From Trichothermofontia sichuanensis B231 (GTDB lineage Bacteria > Cyanobacteriota > Cyanobacteriia > B231): DNA of 64,000 bases. The number at the start of each line of letters is the position of its first letter. Position 1 is the stretch's first letter. The translations under genes and the position numbers were made by a program. Of this stretch, positions 45,230 to 54,103 are shown one piece after another. The DNA lies in assembly GCF_026240635.1 (NCBI RefSeq), contig NZ_CP110848.1, positions 2,809,741-2,873,740 of the forward strand. The letters are read 5' to 3'. Under the pieces are notes generated by a model. The model did no database searches and had not been told where the DNA came from. It saw only the letters and a program-made list of their open reading frames with translations.

Positions 45230-46315
45230 ATGCACAAAACCTACGATCTCCATGTGGTTGAAACCCGCCCCTTGATGAGTCCGGCAACCCTGCACCAGGA
45301 GTTACCGATTACCGATGTAGCTGCTGACCTGGTAGCGAATACCCGTGATCGCATTCGCAATATCCTGCAAAACGAAGACCAGCGCCTCCTGGTGATTGTC
45401 GGTCCCTGTTCGGTTCACGATGTGGCTGCCGCCTATGAGTATGGTCAAAAACTGCTGGCCCTACGCCACGAATTGGCGGAAGATCTAGAGATTGTCATGC
45501 GCGTCTATTTTGAGAAACCCCGCACCAGTGTGGGTTGGAAGGGACTCATCAATGACCCTCACCTCGATGGCAGCTTTGATATCAACACCGGGTTACGCCT
45601 TGCCCGCAAGCTACTGCTGGATCTCGCCCACCTGGGAATGCCGGCAGCAACAGAACTCCTGGACCCGATTATCCCGCAGTATATTGCGGATGCCATTGCC
45701 TGGACCGCGATCGGTGCCCGGACGACCGAAAGTCAGACACACCGGGAGATGGCTTCTGGGCTGTCAATGCCCGTAGGCTTCAAGAACAGTACCGATGGAA
45801 GTCTGCACGCGGCGATTAATGCCATGCTGGCCGCTAGTCGGTCGCACCATTTCCTGGGGATTAACCATGCCGGTCTTGCCAGTATTGTGACAACAACTGG
45901 TAATCCTGATAGCCATCTAGTCCTGCGGGGTGGGAAAAACGGCCCCAACTACGAGGCCGCCCATATCCAGCAGGCCGCCGAGGAATTAAACCGCCAGGGC
46001 TTAAATGCCCGGATGATGGTAGATTGCAGCCATGACAACGCCTGTAAGGATCACCAACGCCAGATCCAGGTCCTGCAAGATATTACGCAACAGGTGGTGG
46101 CGGGTTCCCGGCATATTCTGGGGGTCATGCTGGAAAGCCATCTGCTGGCGGGTAAACAAACGCTCACGGCTGATCTCAGCCAACTCACCTATGGCCAAAG
46201 CATCACTGACGCCTGCATTGACTTTGAGACGACCGCCTACTACCTGCGGCAATTGGCCCACGGTGTATCCCAGCAGCGGGAACGCACTCAGCGCAAAACT
46301 GTGATCTCGGTATAG
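45230..46315 (+). CDS. aroF: 3-deoxy-7-phosphoheptulonate synthase (class I, AroF/G/H type)
   Basis: A 361-residue DAHP synthase, the first step of the shikimate pathway (PEP + erythrose-4-phosphate). It has LLVIVGPCSVHD, the KPRTSVGWKGLINDPHLDGS loop, ARTTESQTHRE, VGFKNSTDG and MVDCSHDNA with metal and substrate ligands. The N-terminal arm (about 1-50) contributes the feedback site in E. coli homologues. ATG 45231 is within one base of the stated start. The hairpin at 46352-46392 follows. Confidence 0.94.
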   Translation: MHKTYDLHVVETRPLMSPATLHQELPITDVAADLVANTRDRIRNILQNEDQRLLVIVGPCSVHDVAAAYEYGQKLLALRHELAEDLEIVMRVYFEKPRTSVGWKGLINDPHLDGSFDINTGLRLARKLLLDLAHLGMPAATELLDPIIPQYIADAIAWTAIGARTTESQTHREMASGLSMPVGFKNSTDGSLHAAINAMLAASRSHHFLGINHAGLASIVTTTGNPDSHLVLRGGKNGPNYEAAHIQQAAEELNRQGLNARMMVDCSHDNACKDHQRQIQVLQDITQQVVAGSRHILGVMLESHLLAGKQTLTADLSQLTYGQSITDACIDFETTAYYLRQLAHGVSQQRERTQRKTVISV

Positions 46316-46351
46316 AGCGCTTTAACCCCACGGAAGATTGCCCCCTCATAC

Positions 46352-46392
46352 AACCGCCCCTGACTGGGAAATGTCTGCCCAACGGGGCGGTT
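46352..46392 (+). terminator. hairpin after aroF
   Basis: AACCGCCCC (46352-46360) and GGGGCGGTT (46384-46392) form a 9-bp stem. The nearest T-run (46414-46420) is 20 nt further on, so an intrinsic terminator is possible but not typical. Confidence 0.4.
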
Positions 46393-46441
46393 ACTGTTGC
46401 ATGGCAATGGTCAGTTTTTTAAAAAAATTTAAGGATCGGCA

Positions 46442-46471
46442 TTGAACCATATTACCTTATAGTCATAAAGT
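46442..46471 (+). promoter_or_regulatory. candidate psbA promoter
   Basis: TTGAAC (46442) and TAAAGT (46466) with an 18-bp spacer in an AT-rich stretch; an alternative TATAGT lies at 46458. The leader to the psbA start would be about 160 nt. No clear binding-site palindrome was found. Confidence 0.3.
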
Positions 46472-46639
46472 TAAGATGGGTCAGTGAAGTTTAATGCACT
46501 TCTGGGCGTACCTTGTGTATGCCGCTGTCCCTGATACTCCTAACAGCGTCGGTCAGGTTGGGGTTTGGGTGTGGGGGCTGTGTCCTCCTGCCCAAATACC
46601 CTCTTCCTTAGGGCTGTTGTTCTTTATCCTGAATGCACT

Positions 46640-47722
46640 ATGACTGTTACGTTTAGACAATACGAAACCCATAACCCCTGGGAACGCTTTTGTCGTTGGG
46701 TGACCAGCACCAACAATCGGCTCTATATTGGCTGGTTTGGGGTGCTCCTAATTCCCACCGCCCTGACAGCCGCGATCGTGTTCACGTTAGCCTTTATTGC
46801 GGCGCCGCCCGTGGATTTGGATGGCATTCGTGAACCGATCGTAGGGTCGATTCTGGGTGGCAATAACATTATTACGGCCACTGTGGTCCCTAGTTCCAAT
46901 GCGATCGGGCTACACTTTTATCCCCTCTGGGAAGCGGCCAGCCTGGATGAATGGCTGTACAATGGCGGTCCCTACCAGATGATCATTTTCCATTTTCTGA
47001 TTGCGATCTACGCGTATATGGGTCGGGAGTGGGAACTGAGCTACCGCTTAGGGATGCGGCCCTGGATTGCGGTGGCTTTCTCGGCCCCGGTAGCGGCAGC
47101 TACGGCAGTACTCGTGGTTTATCCGATCGGGCAGGGCAGCTTTTCGGATGGCCTGATGCTGGGGATTTCGGGCACTTTTAATTTCATGATTGTCTTCAGC
47201 GCTGAGCACAATATCTTGATGCATCCCTTCCACATGCTGGGGGTGATTGGCGTCTTTGGCGGTGCCCTCTTCTGTGCCATGCATGGTTCAATGGTCACTT
47301 CCACCCTGGTGCGTGAAACGAGTGAGCATGAGTCGATTAACGCCGGCTATCGTTTTGGTCAGGAGGAGGAAACCTATAATCTTGTTGCGGCCCACGGTTA
47401 TCTGGGTCGGGTCTTCTGGCAGGCGATCAGTTTCAACAATTCGCGATCGCTGCACTTTGTCCTGGCAGCATGGCCGGTGATCGGCATCTGGTTTGCGGCC
47501 CTAGGGATCAGCACCATGTCGTTCAATTTGAACGGTTTTAACTTCAACCAATCGATTCTGGATCACCAGGGGCGTCCCATTGCCACGTGGGCTGATGTGT
47601 TGAACCGGGCTAACCTGGGCATTGAAGTGATCCATGAACGCAACGCCCATCAGTTTCCTCTGGATCTTGCCAGTGGGGATACGCAGACGATCGCCTTAGG
47701 GATGCCCAGTCTGCCTGCCTAG
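46640..47722 (+). CDS. psbA: photosystem II D1 protein, low-oxygen D1' type
   Basis: A 360-residue D1 core subunit with five transmembrane helices. The start is ATG 46640; a TTG frame from 46565 adds 25 non-family residues. Tyr161, His190, His198, His215 and His272 are present, as are the Mn-cluster ligands Asp170, Glu189, His332, Glu333, Asp342 and the Ala344 processing end, followed by a 16-residue extension. The D1' diagnostic residues are Ala80, Leu158 and Ala286, with Met173 (Pro in common D1), Ala144 and Glu130. The QB pocket keeps His252, Ser264 and Phe265 but has Leu255 and Ala262 instead of Phe and Tyr. D1' proteins are known to be made under microaerobic conditions. A strong hairpin follows the stop codon, and the Crp/AAA+/ferredoxin chimera is the next gene. 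Confidence 0.96.
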   Translation: MTVTFRQYETHNPWERFCRWVTSTNNRLYIGWFGVLLIPTALTAAIVFTLAFIAAPPVDLDGIREPIVGSILGGNNIITATVVPSSNAIGLHFYPLWEAASLDEWLYNGGPYQMIIFHFLIAIYAYMGREWELSYRLGMRPWIAVAFSAPVAAATAVLVVYPIGQGSFSDGLMLGISGTFNFMIVFSAEHNILMHPFHMLGVIGVFGGALFCAMHGSMVTSTLVRETSEHESINAGYRFGQEEETYNLVAAHGYLGRVFWQAISFNNSRSLHFVLAAWPVIGIWFAALGISTMSFNLNGFNFNQSILDHQGRPIATWADVLNRANLGIEVIHERNAHQFPLDLASGDTQTIALGMPSLPA

Positions 47723-47725
47723 GGA

Positions 47726-47751
47726 GCCAGCCAGCCTGCTAGGCTGGCGGC
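47726..47751 (+). terminator. strong hairpin directly after psbA
   Basis: CAGCCT/AGGCTGG-type stem of 8 bp plus 3 bp around a one-base bulge and a GCT loop, three bases after the stop codon. No T-run follows, so it may stabilise the mRNA 3' end rather than terminate. Confidence 0.5.
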
Positions 47752-47944
47752 TGTGCAAAGGCTTTACCGGCGATTGTGCTTGGATGAGTTCTCTTTGTCC
47801 CCTTTATCTTTGTTATCCTCAAGTATGCAGAAATTAGGGTAGTGGGGGTCTTGCCGCGAGGCGACAGTGTGAACCCCGCGGCCCTTTCTTCCTTGTTAAG
47901 GCTTTTGGTAAGGCTGCGGTCAAGCTCAGGCCCAGTCACCTAGA

Positions 47945-50779
47945 ATGGGGAGCACCACCTGTACTGGCATGAAGTCAATGCCACCTCCCAACTCTTCCCA
48001 GGTCGCATCCGATCTCACCCCGAATCTCATGGCTTCAGCCAGTCCGGCGGGTGAGGGTGAATGGCTTGGGGTAAGACCGGGGGCAGGGGGGCCGCTAGGG
48101 GCTGATGTGACTTCCTTGCCACCGGCTGAGGGGCCAGCGATGCAGGCTACGGTTGATTGGTTAAGCTTCCATCGCCGGTGGGGTGTACTCTCCGATGCGA
48201 CGTTGCGGGCGCTGGCTCGATCGTTGCGGTTGCTGTCGGTAGCTGCCGGTACCCATCTTTATGAAGCAGGACAAACTCCCATCGGTCTCTATCTGGTGAA
48301 ATGGGGATCGGTGGAAATCTATCGCCAGTCGCCGGTGGGTAAAACCCATATTCTGTATCGTAACGCCGGGGATTTGTGTGGCTATATGCCCCTGTTTGCC
48401 GAACCCGCGGAACCCGGTCAGGCGGTATACGAGGCCAGCGCGATCGCGGTGACGGCGAGTGAAGTCTGGTTCCTTGATCGCCGGGATTTTGAACAATTGA
48501 TCCAGACCTATCCCGATATTCAAACGCCGATCAACCAGTTGCTCACCCAGGACCTCTACCGCTTTGCCCAGCGTCTGACCCATGAGCAAGCCCGCATTCA
48601 GGGGTTACAGTCCTATATCCAGCCGGTTCCCAGTCTGGATGCCTTCATCGGTAAAAGCAAACCTTCTCAAAAACTGGCCCAACAGATTGCAGCGGCGGCA
48701 GCAGACTTGGCCCCCGTGATCTTGCAGGCCGCCCCCGGTACGGGCAAAACCTTTGTCGCGGGGTTGATCCATCGGCGATCGGGCGTGAGTGATCATCCCT
48801 TTATTGAGGTCAACTGTGCGGCCTTACCGCGCAATGCGCTGGGACAGGTGCAGACCGAAATTTTGTTTGGTCAGCCGGCGACGGGGGAACTGGGTGTCAT
48901 CGAGCTACTGGAACGGGGGACGCTGCTGATTGATAATGTCCAGCTCCTGGCGGCAGCGGATCGCGATCGCCTTAGCCATTACCTGAAAACAGGTACCCTG
49001 ACCCCTGTTTCTGGAGGTGAGGGGAACTCAATGCCTTCGCCTCTAAGTCCGCTTGACGGCAACCGGGCGCTGACGACTTGGGTGCGGGTGATTGTGGCCA
49101 GTCCCCATGCTTTTGACTGGCCGGGAATTCGTTGCCATCACCTAAAACTCTTTAGCCTGTCCCAGCGAAAGCAGGATATTCCCGACTTTGCCCAGGCGTT
49201 TCTGACCCAGTTCTGCCGTGCGTTGGGGCACCAGCCACTGCAACTCGACCCTGCCGATATGCGGCGCTTGATTAGCTATGACTACCCCGGCAACCTGGGG
49301 GAACTGGCGGCGATTTTGCGGCGGGCAGTGATGATGACGCCCCCGGAACAGACGATCGTGCCGGAGTCGGTCCTCTGGTCAGTGCAGTCACCCAAGAATG
49401 CCTTCCGGGTGGATTTGCTTACCCAGGTGCCGTGGTTGCGTCGCTGGCTGTTGAGCCGCTGGTGGCCGGCGGGCGTTTGGTGGCTGGTGATGGCCTTGTT
49501 CATCCCGGTGACGGTACTGGGGTTTGTAGGGCCGCAAAGCCGCGACAGTAGTTTGACGCTGAACCTATTTTGGGCCTGGTGGTGGCCGTTTTATTTATTC
49601 CTATTTGCCTTTGTCGGGCGGCTGTGGTGTGCAGTCTGTCCCTTTATGATTACGGGGGAATGGTTGCGGACCCTGTCCCTGGGGATCTGGCCGCGCCAGT
49701 TAAAACCCTGGCCAACGCGCTGGCTGAATCGCTGGGGGGGCTGGGTGTTGTTTGCCGGGTTTGGGGTGATTTACCTCTGGGAGCAACTGTGGGATTTGCC
49801 CCATACGCCCTACCTTTCGTCCTGGCTGCTCCTGAGCATCACGGCGGGAGCAGTCATTTTCAGTCAGATCTATGAGCGGCGGCTCTGGTGTCGGTATTTG
49901 TGTCCGATCGGCGGCATGAATGGTCTATTTGCTAAGTTGGCGATGGTGGAGTTGCGATCGTTGCAACAGGTGTGTGGCAGTCAGTGTCAAACCTTTGGGT
50001 GTTATAGGGGCAGTGGGGCCACTCCTGTTTCCTTTGTTGACGCCCTGGCGACGGAAGGGCAAGCCACTGATGGCTGTCCCCTGTACTCCCACCCAGCCCA
50101 CCTCGCAGATAACCGGGATTGCGTCCTGTGTATGACCTGTTTGAAAGCCTGTCCGCACCGGTCGGTACAACTGAATCTGCGCTTTCCCGCCACTGATTTG
50201 CTCGAAGGACACCAGGGTTCGGGGGCCGAGGCCGCCCTCTTACTGCTGCTGCTGGGGGGCGTGTTGATGCATCATACACCGCAAATTCTGGCCTGGTTTG
50301 ATCTGGAGTTTCTGGCGATCGATGCCGATCACCTGCTGACGAGTTTACCGGTGGTCATTATCCTGCTCAGCATTCCCGCTTTGCTGATCTATGGCGTCCA
50401 TCAGCTAACCCGTGGGTACAATCGCATCGCGTTTCGGCATGAAAATCGCCTCCTGCCCGATTACACCACGATCGTCTATGCCTACTTACCCCTAACGCTG
50501 GCCGCCAACTTGGCCCACTACACCCCTGCTGCAATCACAGAAGCAGGCCAGTTCCTCCCCGTCGTTGCCCGGACCTTCGGCTTGAGTGGTGCGGGCTGGC
50601 CCACCTTGACCTGGAGCCTGGATGTGGCCCAGTTCCTGCAAGGAGTGACGTTACTGTCAGCATTGGCGTTTAGTGTCTATCCGCTGCAACGGATTACCCA
50701 GCGATCGTTCGGGTCCTACTGGCCCCACCTGGCGTTAATGCTGGTTTTGACGATCGCCTTTTTTAAGTTGATGATGTGA
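47945..50779 (+). CDS. Crp-like / AAA+ / membrane polyferredoxin chimera
   Basis: A 944-residue protein. Residues 1-65 are disordered. About 70-215 form a cyclic-nucleotide/Crp-like sensor domain (GTHLYEAGQTPIGLYLVKWGSVEIY). About 230-480 form an AAA+ domain of sigma-54-activator type, with Walker A APGTGKT (263-269) and FIEVNCAALPRN; however the GAFTGA loop is absent (ILFGQPATGELG instead) and Walker B is LLIDNVQLL, with Asn for the usual Glu. No Fis-type HTH follows. Then come about six hydrophobic helices with CAVCPF (about 561) and CRYLCPIGG (about 648), a Cys cluster (CGSQCQTFGC) and CVLCMTCLKACPHR (about 726), as in NosR/NapH-type membrane iron-sulfur proteins. ATG 47945. It follows psbA by 222 bp. 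I infer redox or oxygen sensing coupled to AAA+ activity; the target is unknown. Confidence 0.8.
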   Translation: MGSTTCTGMKSMPPPNSSQVASDLTPNLMASASPAGEGEWLGVRPGAGGPLGADVTSLPPAEGPAMQATVDWLSFHRRWGVLSDATLRALARSLRLLSVAAGTHLYEAGQTPIGLYLVKWGSVEIYRQSPVGKTHILYRNAGDLCGYMPLFAEPAEPGQAVYEASAIAVTASEVWFLDRRDFEQLIQTYPDIQTPINQLLTQDLYRFAQRLTHEQARIQGLQSYIQPVPSLDAFIGKSKPSQKLAQQIAAAAADLAPVILQAAPGTGKTFVAGLIHRRSGVSDHPFIEVNCAALPRNALGQVQTEILFGQPATGELGVIELLERGTLLIDNVQLLAAADRDRLSHYLKTGTLTPVSGGEGNSMPSPLSPLDGNRALTTWVRVIVASPHAFDWPGIRCHHLKLFSLSQRKQDIPDFAQAFLTQFCRALGHQPLQLDPADMRRLISYDYPGNLGELAAILRRAVMMTPPEQTIVPESVLWSVQSPKNAFRVDLLTQVPWLRRWLLSRWWPAGVWWLVMALFIPVTVLGFVGPQSRDSSLTLNLFWAWWWPFYLFLFAFVGRLWCAVCPFMITGEWLRTLSLGIWPRQLKPWPTRWLNRWGGWVLFAGFGVIYLWEQLWDLPHTPYLSSWLLLSITAGAVIFSQIYERRLWCRYLCPIGGMNGLFAKLAMVELRSLQQVCGSQCQTFGCYRGSGATPVSFVDALATEGQATDGCPLYSHPAHLADNRDCVLCMTCLKACPHRSVQLNLRFPATDLLEGHQGSGAEAALLLLLLGGVLMHHTPQILAWFDLEFLAIDADHLLTSLPVVIILLSIPALLIYGVHQLTRGYNRIAFRHENRLLPDYTTIVYAYLPLTLAANLAHYTPAAITEAGQFLPVVARTFGLSGAGWPTLTWSLDVAQFLQGVTLLSALAFSVYPLQRITQRSFGSYWPHLALMLVLTIAFFKLMM

Positions 50780-50803
50780 GGGAAGATTTGAGATTTTACA
50801 TGA

Positions 50804-50918
50804 CGGCTCTTCTGAGATTTGGGTGTAAACAGTATAGATAACTACAAATAAATGATCTTAAATGTTGGGTTTATGGTGGGGGCGCATAGCGCTCCCACCA
50901 TAAACCCAGCAGAACCTG
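50804..50918. repeat. MITE copy 1 with internal palindrome
   Basis: CGGCTCTTCTGAGATTTG ... GGTGTAAACAGTAT ... AACTACAAATAAA ... then GGGTTTATGGTGGGGGCG/CGCTCCCACCATAAACCC. About 85% identical to 58500-58613. Its right terminal repeat is degraded (GCAGAACC). Confidence 0.85.
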
Positions 50919-51051
50919 CTAGATTAAGTTGAGCACTGACAGTCGCTCAGGCTAAATTTTATCAACTCTTGTGAACTTTTTATGTTTGGCTCGACTGCAA
51001 GGGTTCCGATCGGAATGGAAATGCGCTTTCCCGAAACCGACATTTAAAGTC

Positions 51052-51090
51052 AAAGTCGTTCAGCCAAAGTCGTTCAGCCAAAGTCGTTCA
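51052..51090. repeat. 14-bp direct tandem repeat (2.7 copies)
   Basis: AAAGTCGTTCAGCC repeated at 51052 and 51066 with a partial third unit, upstream of the small membrane-protein gene. Confidence 0.85.
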
Positions 51091-51111
51091 CACCACGATC
51101 GGAGGTGTGTG

Positions 51112-51300
51112 ATGATGCAAGAAACAAAAGTTCCCATTGTCTTTATTGGGATGTTACTCTTTTTCCCAATCCTATTCGGTGCCTTTTACTTTGTCTGGCC
51201 CATTAATCACATGGTTGCTTTCCTGATTCTATGCCTAGGACTTTCTGTCGATGTTGTCGGTGGCTGTAAACTCATTGATCAGATGTTAAGCCACACCTAA
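51112..51300 (+). CDS. small two-helix membrane protein
   Basis: A 62-residue protein with two hydrophobic helices (IVFIGMLLFFPILFGAFYFVW and MVAFLILCLGLSVDVVGG). ATG 51112 has GGAGG six nt upstream, much better than the TTG/GTG-type frame start at 50971. I do not recognise the family. It ends 13 bp before cysK, so the two may be co-transcribed. Confidence 0.7.
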   Translation: MMQETKVPIVFIGMLLFFPILFGAFYFVWPINHMVAFLILCLGLSVDVVGGCKLIDQMLSHT

Positions 51301-51313
51301 AGCCGATTGATCA

Positions 51314-52285
51314 ATGCCCATTTACAACAGTGTTACCGAACTGATCGGGCGGACGCCTTTGGTCAAACTCAGACGCTTACCGCAACTATGGGGGTGTGAG
51401 GCTGCCATCCTGCTGAAACTAGAAGGGCTGAATCCGGCCAAATCGGTAAAGGATCGCATTGCAATCAGTATGATTCTGGCGGCGGAGCAGGCCGGTCTGA
51501 TTGCCCCAGGACGATCAACCCTCATTGAGGCGACGTCGGGCAATACAGGAGTGGGGTTGGCAATGGTCTGTGCGGCCAAAGGATATCGCCTGATTTTGAC
51601 CATGCCGGATAATATGAGCCAGGAACGTCAGCAGATCCTGAGGGCCTATGGTGCGGAGTTGGTGCTGACGCCAGCGGCTGCCGATATGGCGGGGGCGATC
51701 GCCCGTGCGAATGAACTGCTGGCTTGTATTCCCGATGCCTTTTCGCCCCAACAGTTCAGTAATCCGGCCAATCCCAAAATCCACTATGACACTACAGGGC
51801 CAGAAATTTGGGCCGCCACGGAAGGGCAAGTGGCCGCTATCGTCGTCGGGGTGGGAACGGGCGGTACGCTGACAGGGGCTGGTCGCTACCTGAAGCAGCA
51901 AAACCCACAAATCCAAATCATTGCGGTGGAGCCAGCCACCAGTGCCGTCCTCAGTCACCATCCAGCAGGGCCACACAATCTTCAGGGGATTGGCGCAGGC
52001 TTCATCCCCGATGTACTGCGGGTAGATCTGATCGATGAAATCATCCCCGTCACTGATGAGCAAGCCTATAGGGTGAGTCGTCAACTGGCGAAAACTGAGG
52101 GCATCATGAGTGGGATTTCGACTGGGGCAATTCTTTACGCTGCTTTCCAAGTGGGGCAACGATCGACCTACCGAGGCCGACCTCTGGTCGCCTTCCAACC
52201 CAGTGGCGGCGAACGCTATCTCAGTACCCCACTGTTTGCCGAATCGACTTTGGCAGCCGCCACTTTGGCCCAATCCCCCCCCTAA
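51314..52285 (+). CDS. cysK: cysteine synthase A (O-acetylserine (thiol)lyase)
   Basis: A 323-residue PLP enzyme converting O-acetylserine and sulfide to cysteine. The aldimine lysine is in NPAKSVKDR (about residue 45), ATSGNTGVGLA binds substrate, the GVGTGGTLTGAGRYLK loop binds PLP phosphate, and SGISTGA holds the pyridine-binding serine. ATG 51314. It lies 13 bp after the two-helix membrane gene and 5 bp before the FGGY kinase gene. Confidence 0.95.
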   Translation: MPIYNSVTELIGRTPLVKLRRLPQLWGCEAAILLKLEGLNPAKSVKDRIAISMILAAEQAGLIAPGRSTLIEATSGNTGVGLAMVCAAKGYRLILTMPDNMSQERQQILRAYGAELVLTPAAADMAGAIARANELLACIPDAFSPQQFSNPANPKIHYDTTGPEIWAATEGQVAAIVVGVGTGGTLTGAGRYLKQQNPQIQIIAVEPATSAVLSHHPAGPHNLQGIGAGFIPDVLRVDLIDEIIPVTDEQAYRVSRQLAKTEGIMSGISTGAILYAAFQVGQRSTYRGRPLVAFQPSGGERYLSTPLFAESTLAAATLAQSPP

Positions 52286-52290
52286 CTCCC

Positions 52291-53712
52291 ATGCGCGTCC
52301 ACCCCCCAGCCGCTGGCCGTTCTGATCCCACTGCATCAATTGACACTCCCCGCTACGGACTGGGGATTGACTTTGGGACCTCTGGCGCGCGGGCAATGGT
52401 CGTTGAGACCGATGCTCGACTAGGACATACCGCGGCAACCCTGACCCGTGCGGTCTCGTTGATCCCCTGTCTGCACCCCAGAATCGTTTGCAATCAACAG
52501 GTTTCCTTACCCACTGCTTGGCCGGATCTCACACTGCCATCCCCACCGGGGTGGCGATGGGCACCTTGGTCTGTGTGCCAATATTGGCAGGTAGCACTGC
52601 TCCGTCTACTGGCGGCCATTCCGGTGGCCCTGCGACAGCGATTGGCCACGATCGCCATCAATGGGACTTCTTCAACCGTCCTACTTTGCGATGCCACGGG
52701 GCAACCCGTAACCGAGCCGCTGCTTTATAACGACGATCGCGCCGTAACCGTCATAGAGCAGGTGCAGGCGATCGCGCCGCCCGATCACGTCGTTATCAGC
52801 GCCACCTCTAGCTTTAGTAAGGTGCTATGGTGGCAGGCGCAGGGTATCCCCGCGACTCTGCCCTCACCCCTGTTTCTCCTGCACCAAGCGGATTGGCTAG
52901 CGTTTTTATTACATGGCCGCCTCGGCATCAGTGACACCCACAATGTCCTGAAACTAGGTTATGACGTCGTGAACGATCGCTACCCGGAATGGGTCTTACG
53001 GGCAACCGCGTCGCTCCAGTTACCCCAGGTTGTGGCACCGGGAACCGCAATCGGTCCTGTGTGTCCGGCGGTGGCAGAACATTTCCAGATTGCCTCGGAT
53101 TGTCAGATCTGTGCCGGAACGACCGATAGTGTGGCTGCCTTTCTGGCCAGTGGCGCTGCCATCCCAGGAGAAGCAGTCACTTCGTTGGGATCGACGTTAG
53201 TGTTAAAACTGCTGAGTGAGACCCGGATTGAAGTAGCCCAGTATGGCATTTATAGCCATCGCTTAGGCGATCGCTGGTTAGTCGGGGGGGCGTCGAATAC
53301 GGGGGGAGCCGTCCTCAAACATTTTTTTACTGAAGCCGAATTAGTGGCCTTGAGTGCCCAGATTGATCCAAACCAGGCCAGTCCCTTACACTACTATCCC
53401 TTGTTACGATCGGGGGAACGATTTCCCATCAATGATCCCTCGCTAGCCCCCCAATTGGAACCTCGGCCTGCCAGTGCGATCGCGTTTCTGCATGGGTTGC
53501 TAGAAAGCATGGCCCGCATTGAAGCCCAGGGGTATGCCCTGTTGACTGCCTATGGGGCACCACCGTTACAGCGGGTGTATACAGCGGGAGGCGGTGCACA
53601 CAATCCGGCATGGACAGCCATTCGCCAACGGTGTTTGGGCGTACCAGTATTACCGGCAACGCAAACCGAGGCTGCCTATGGGACCGCGTTATTGGGATTG
53701 GGGCTGATTTGA
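52291..53712 (+). CDS. FGGY-family sugar kinase (ribulokinase/xylulokinase-like)
   Basis: A 473-residue kinase. The phosphate-1 loop is GIDFGTSGARAMV, NGTSSTVLLCDATG and YNDDRA bind substrate, AGTTDSVAAFLASGA holds the catalytic Asp, and YTAGGGAHNPAWTAIR closes the ATP site. It resembles the cyanobacterial/plant XK-1 (D-ribulose kinase) branch more than xylulokinase proper, but the sugar is not certain. ATG 52291, five bp after cysK. The next gene, ycf34, follows after 135 bp. Confidence 0.87.
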   Translation: MRVHPPAAGRSDPTASIDTPRYGLGIDFGTSGARAMVVETDARLGHTAATLTRAVSLIPCLHPRIVCNQQVSLPTAWPDLTLPSPPGWRWAPWSVCQYWQVALLRLLAAIPVALRQRLATIAINGTSSTVLLCDATGQPVTEPLLYNDDRAVTVIEQVQAIAPPDHVVISATSSFSKVLWWQAQGIPATLPSPLFLLHQADWLAFLLHGRLGISDTHNVLKLGYDVVNDRYPEWVLRATASLQLPQVVAPGTAIGPVCPAVAEHFQIASDCQICAGTTDSVAAFLASGAAIPGEAVTSLGSTLVLKLLSETRIEVAQYGIYSHRLGDRWLVGGASNTGGAVLKHFFTEAELVALSAQIDPNQASPLHYYPLLRSGERFPINDPSLAPQLEPRPASAIAFLHGLLESMARIEAQGYALLTAYGAPPLQRVYTAGGGAHNPAWTAIRQRCLGVPVLPATQTEAAYGTALLGLGLI

Positions 53713-53847
53713 TGCCAAAGGGCTGAGTTTGCCAGATCTGCGGACACACCTCGCCACTTGAGGGGCAGAAAGACAGGCAGCGCTTTCCCAGACCGGTGCG
53801 CTAAATTAGCAGAAAGGCACTTGGCCCTCATTCTGGATGGAACTGCA

Positions 53848-54096
53848 ATGTGTATTTGTGTTAACTGCCACTATGTAGATCGTTGCATTACCTACCACGC
53901 CGTTGAGACCCAACACCAGCAACCCCATCTGACCGAAGCTCCCACCTTTGAGGCGATCGCCCCCACGATCAACGTCAATATCCGGCAGGCGGGTGACTAC
54001 ATTGAGATGGAATGGGATGTGGTGGGTTGCGAGAGCTTTCAGGAAGAAAGTGGGAAGTGGGCCAAACTGCGTCCGGGAGAATTAGTGCCCACCTGA
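53848..54096 (+). CDS. ycf34: Ycf34 family iron-sulfur protein
   Basis: An 82-residue protein. CICVNCHYVDRC near the N-terminus has three closely spaced cysteines plus a further one in VGCESF. Ycf34 binds an iron-sulfur cluster and is linked to photosynthetic electron transport in Synechocystis. The frame opens at 53758, but ATG 53848 starts directly at the conserved motif. The Ser/Thr kinase gene begins 7 bp after the stop codon. Confidence 0.9.
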   Translation: MCICVNCHYVDRCITYHAVETQHQQPHLTEAPTFEAIAPTINVNIRQAGDYIEMEWDVVGCESFQEESGKWAKLRPGELVPT

Positions 54097-54103
54097 GGTG
54101 TCG

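Noticed and set aside
46565-46639. Longer psbA start at a TTG
   Set aside because: The extra 25 residues are foreign to D1; the ATG at 46640 gives the exact 360-residue D1.
46640-47722. ChlF-type or rogue D1 (non-oxygenic variant)
   Set aside because: All Mn-cluster ligands and Tyr161 are conserved, so it is a D1' form and not ChlF or rogue D1.
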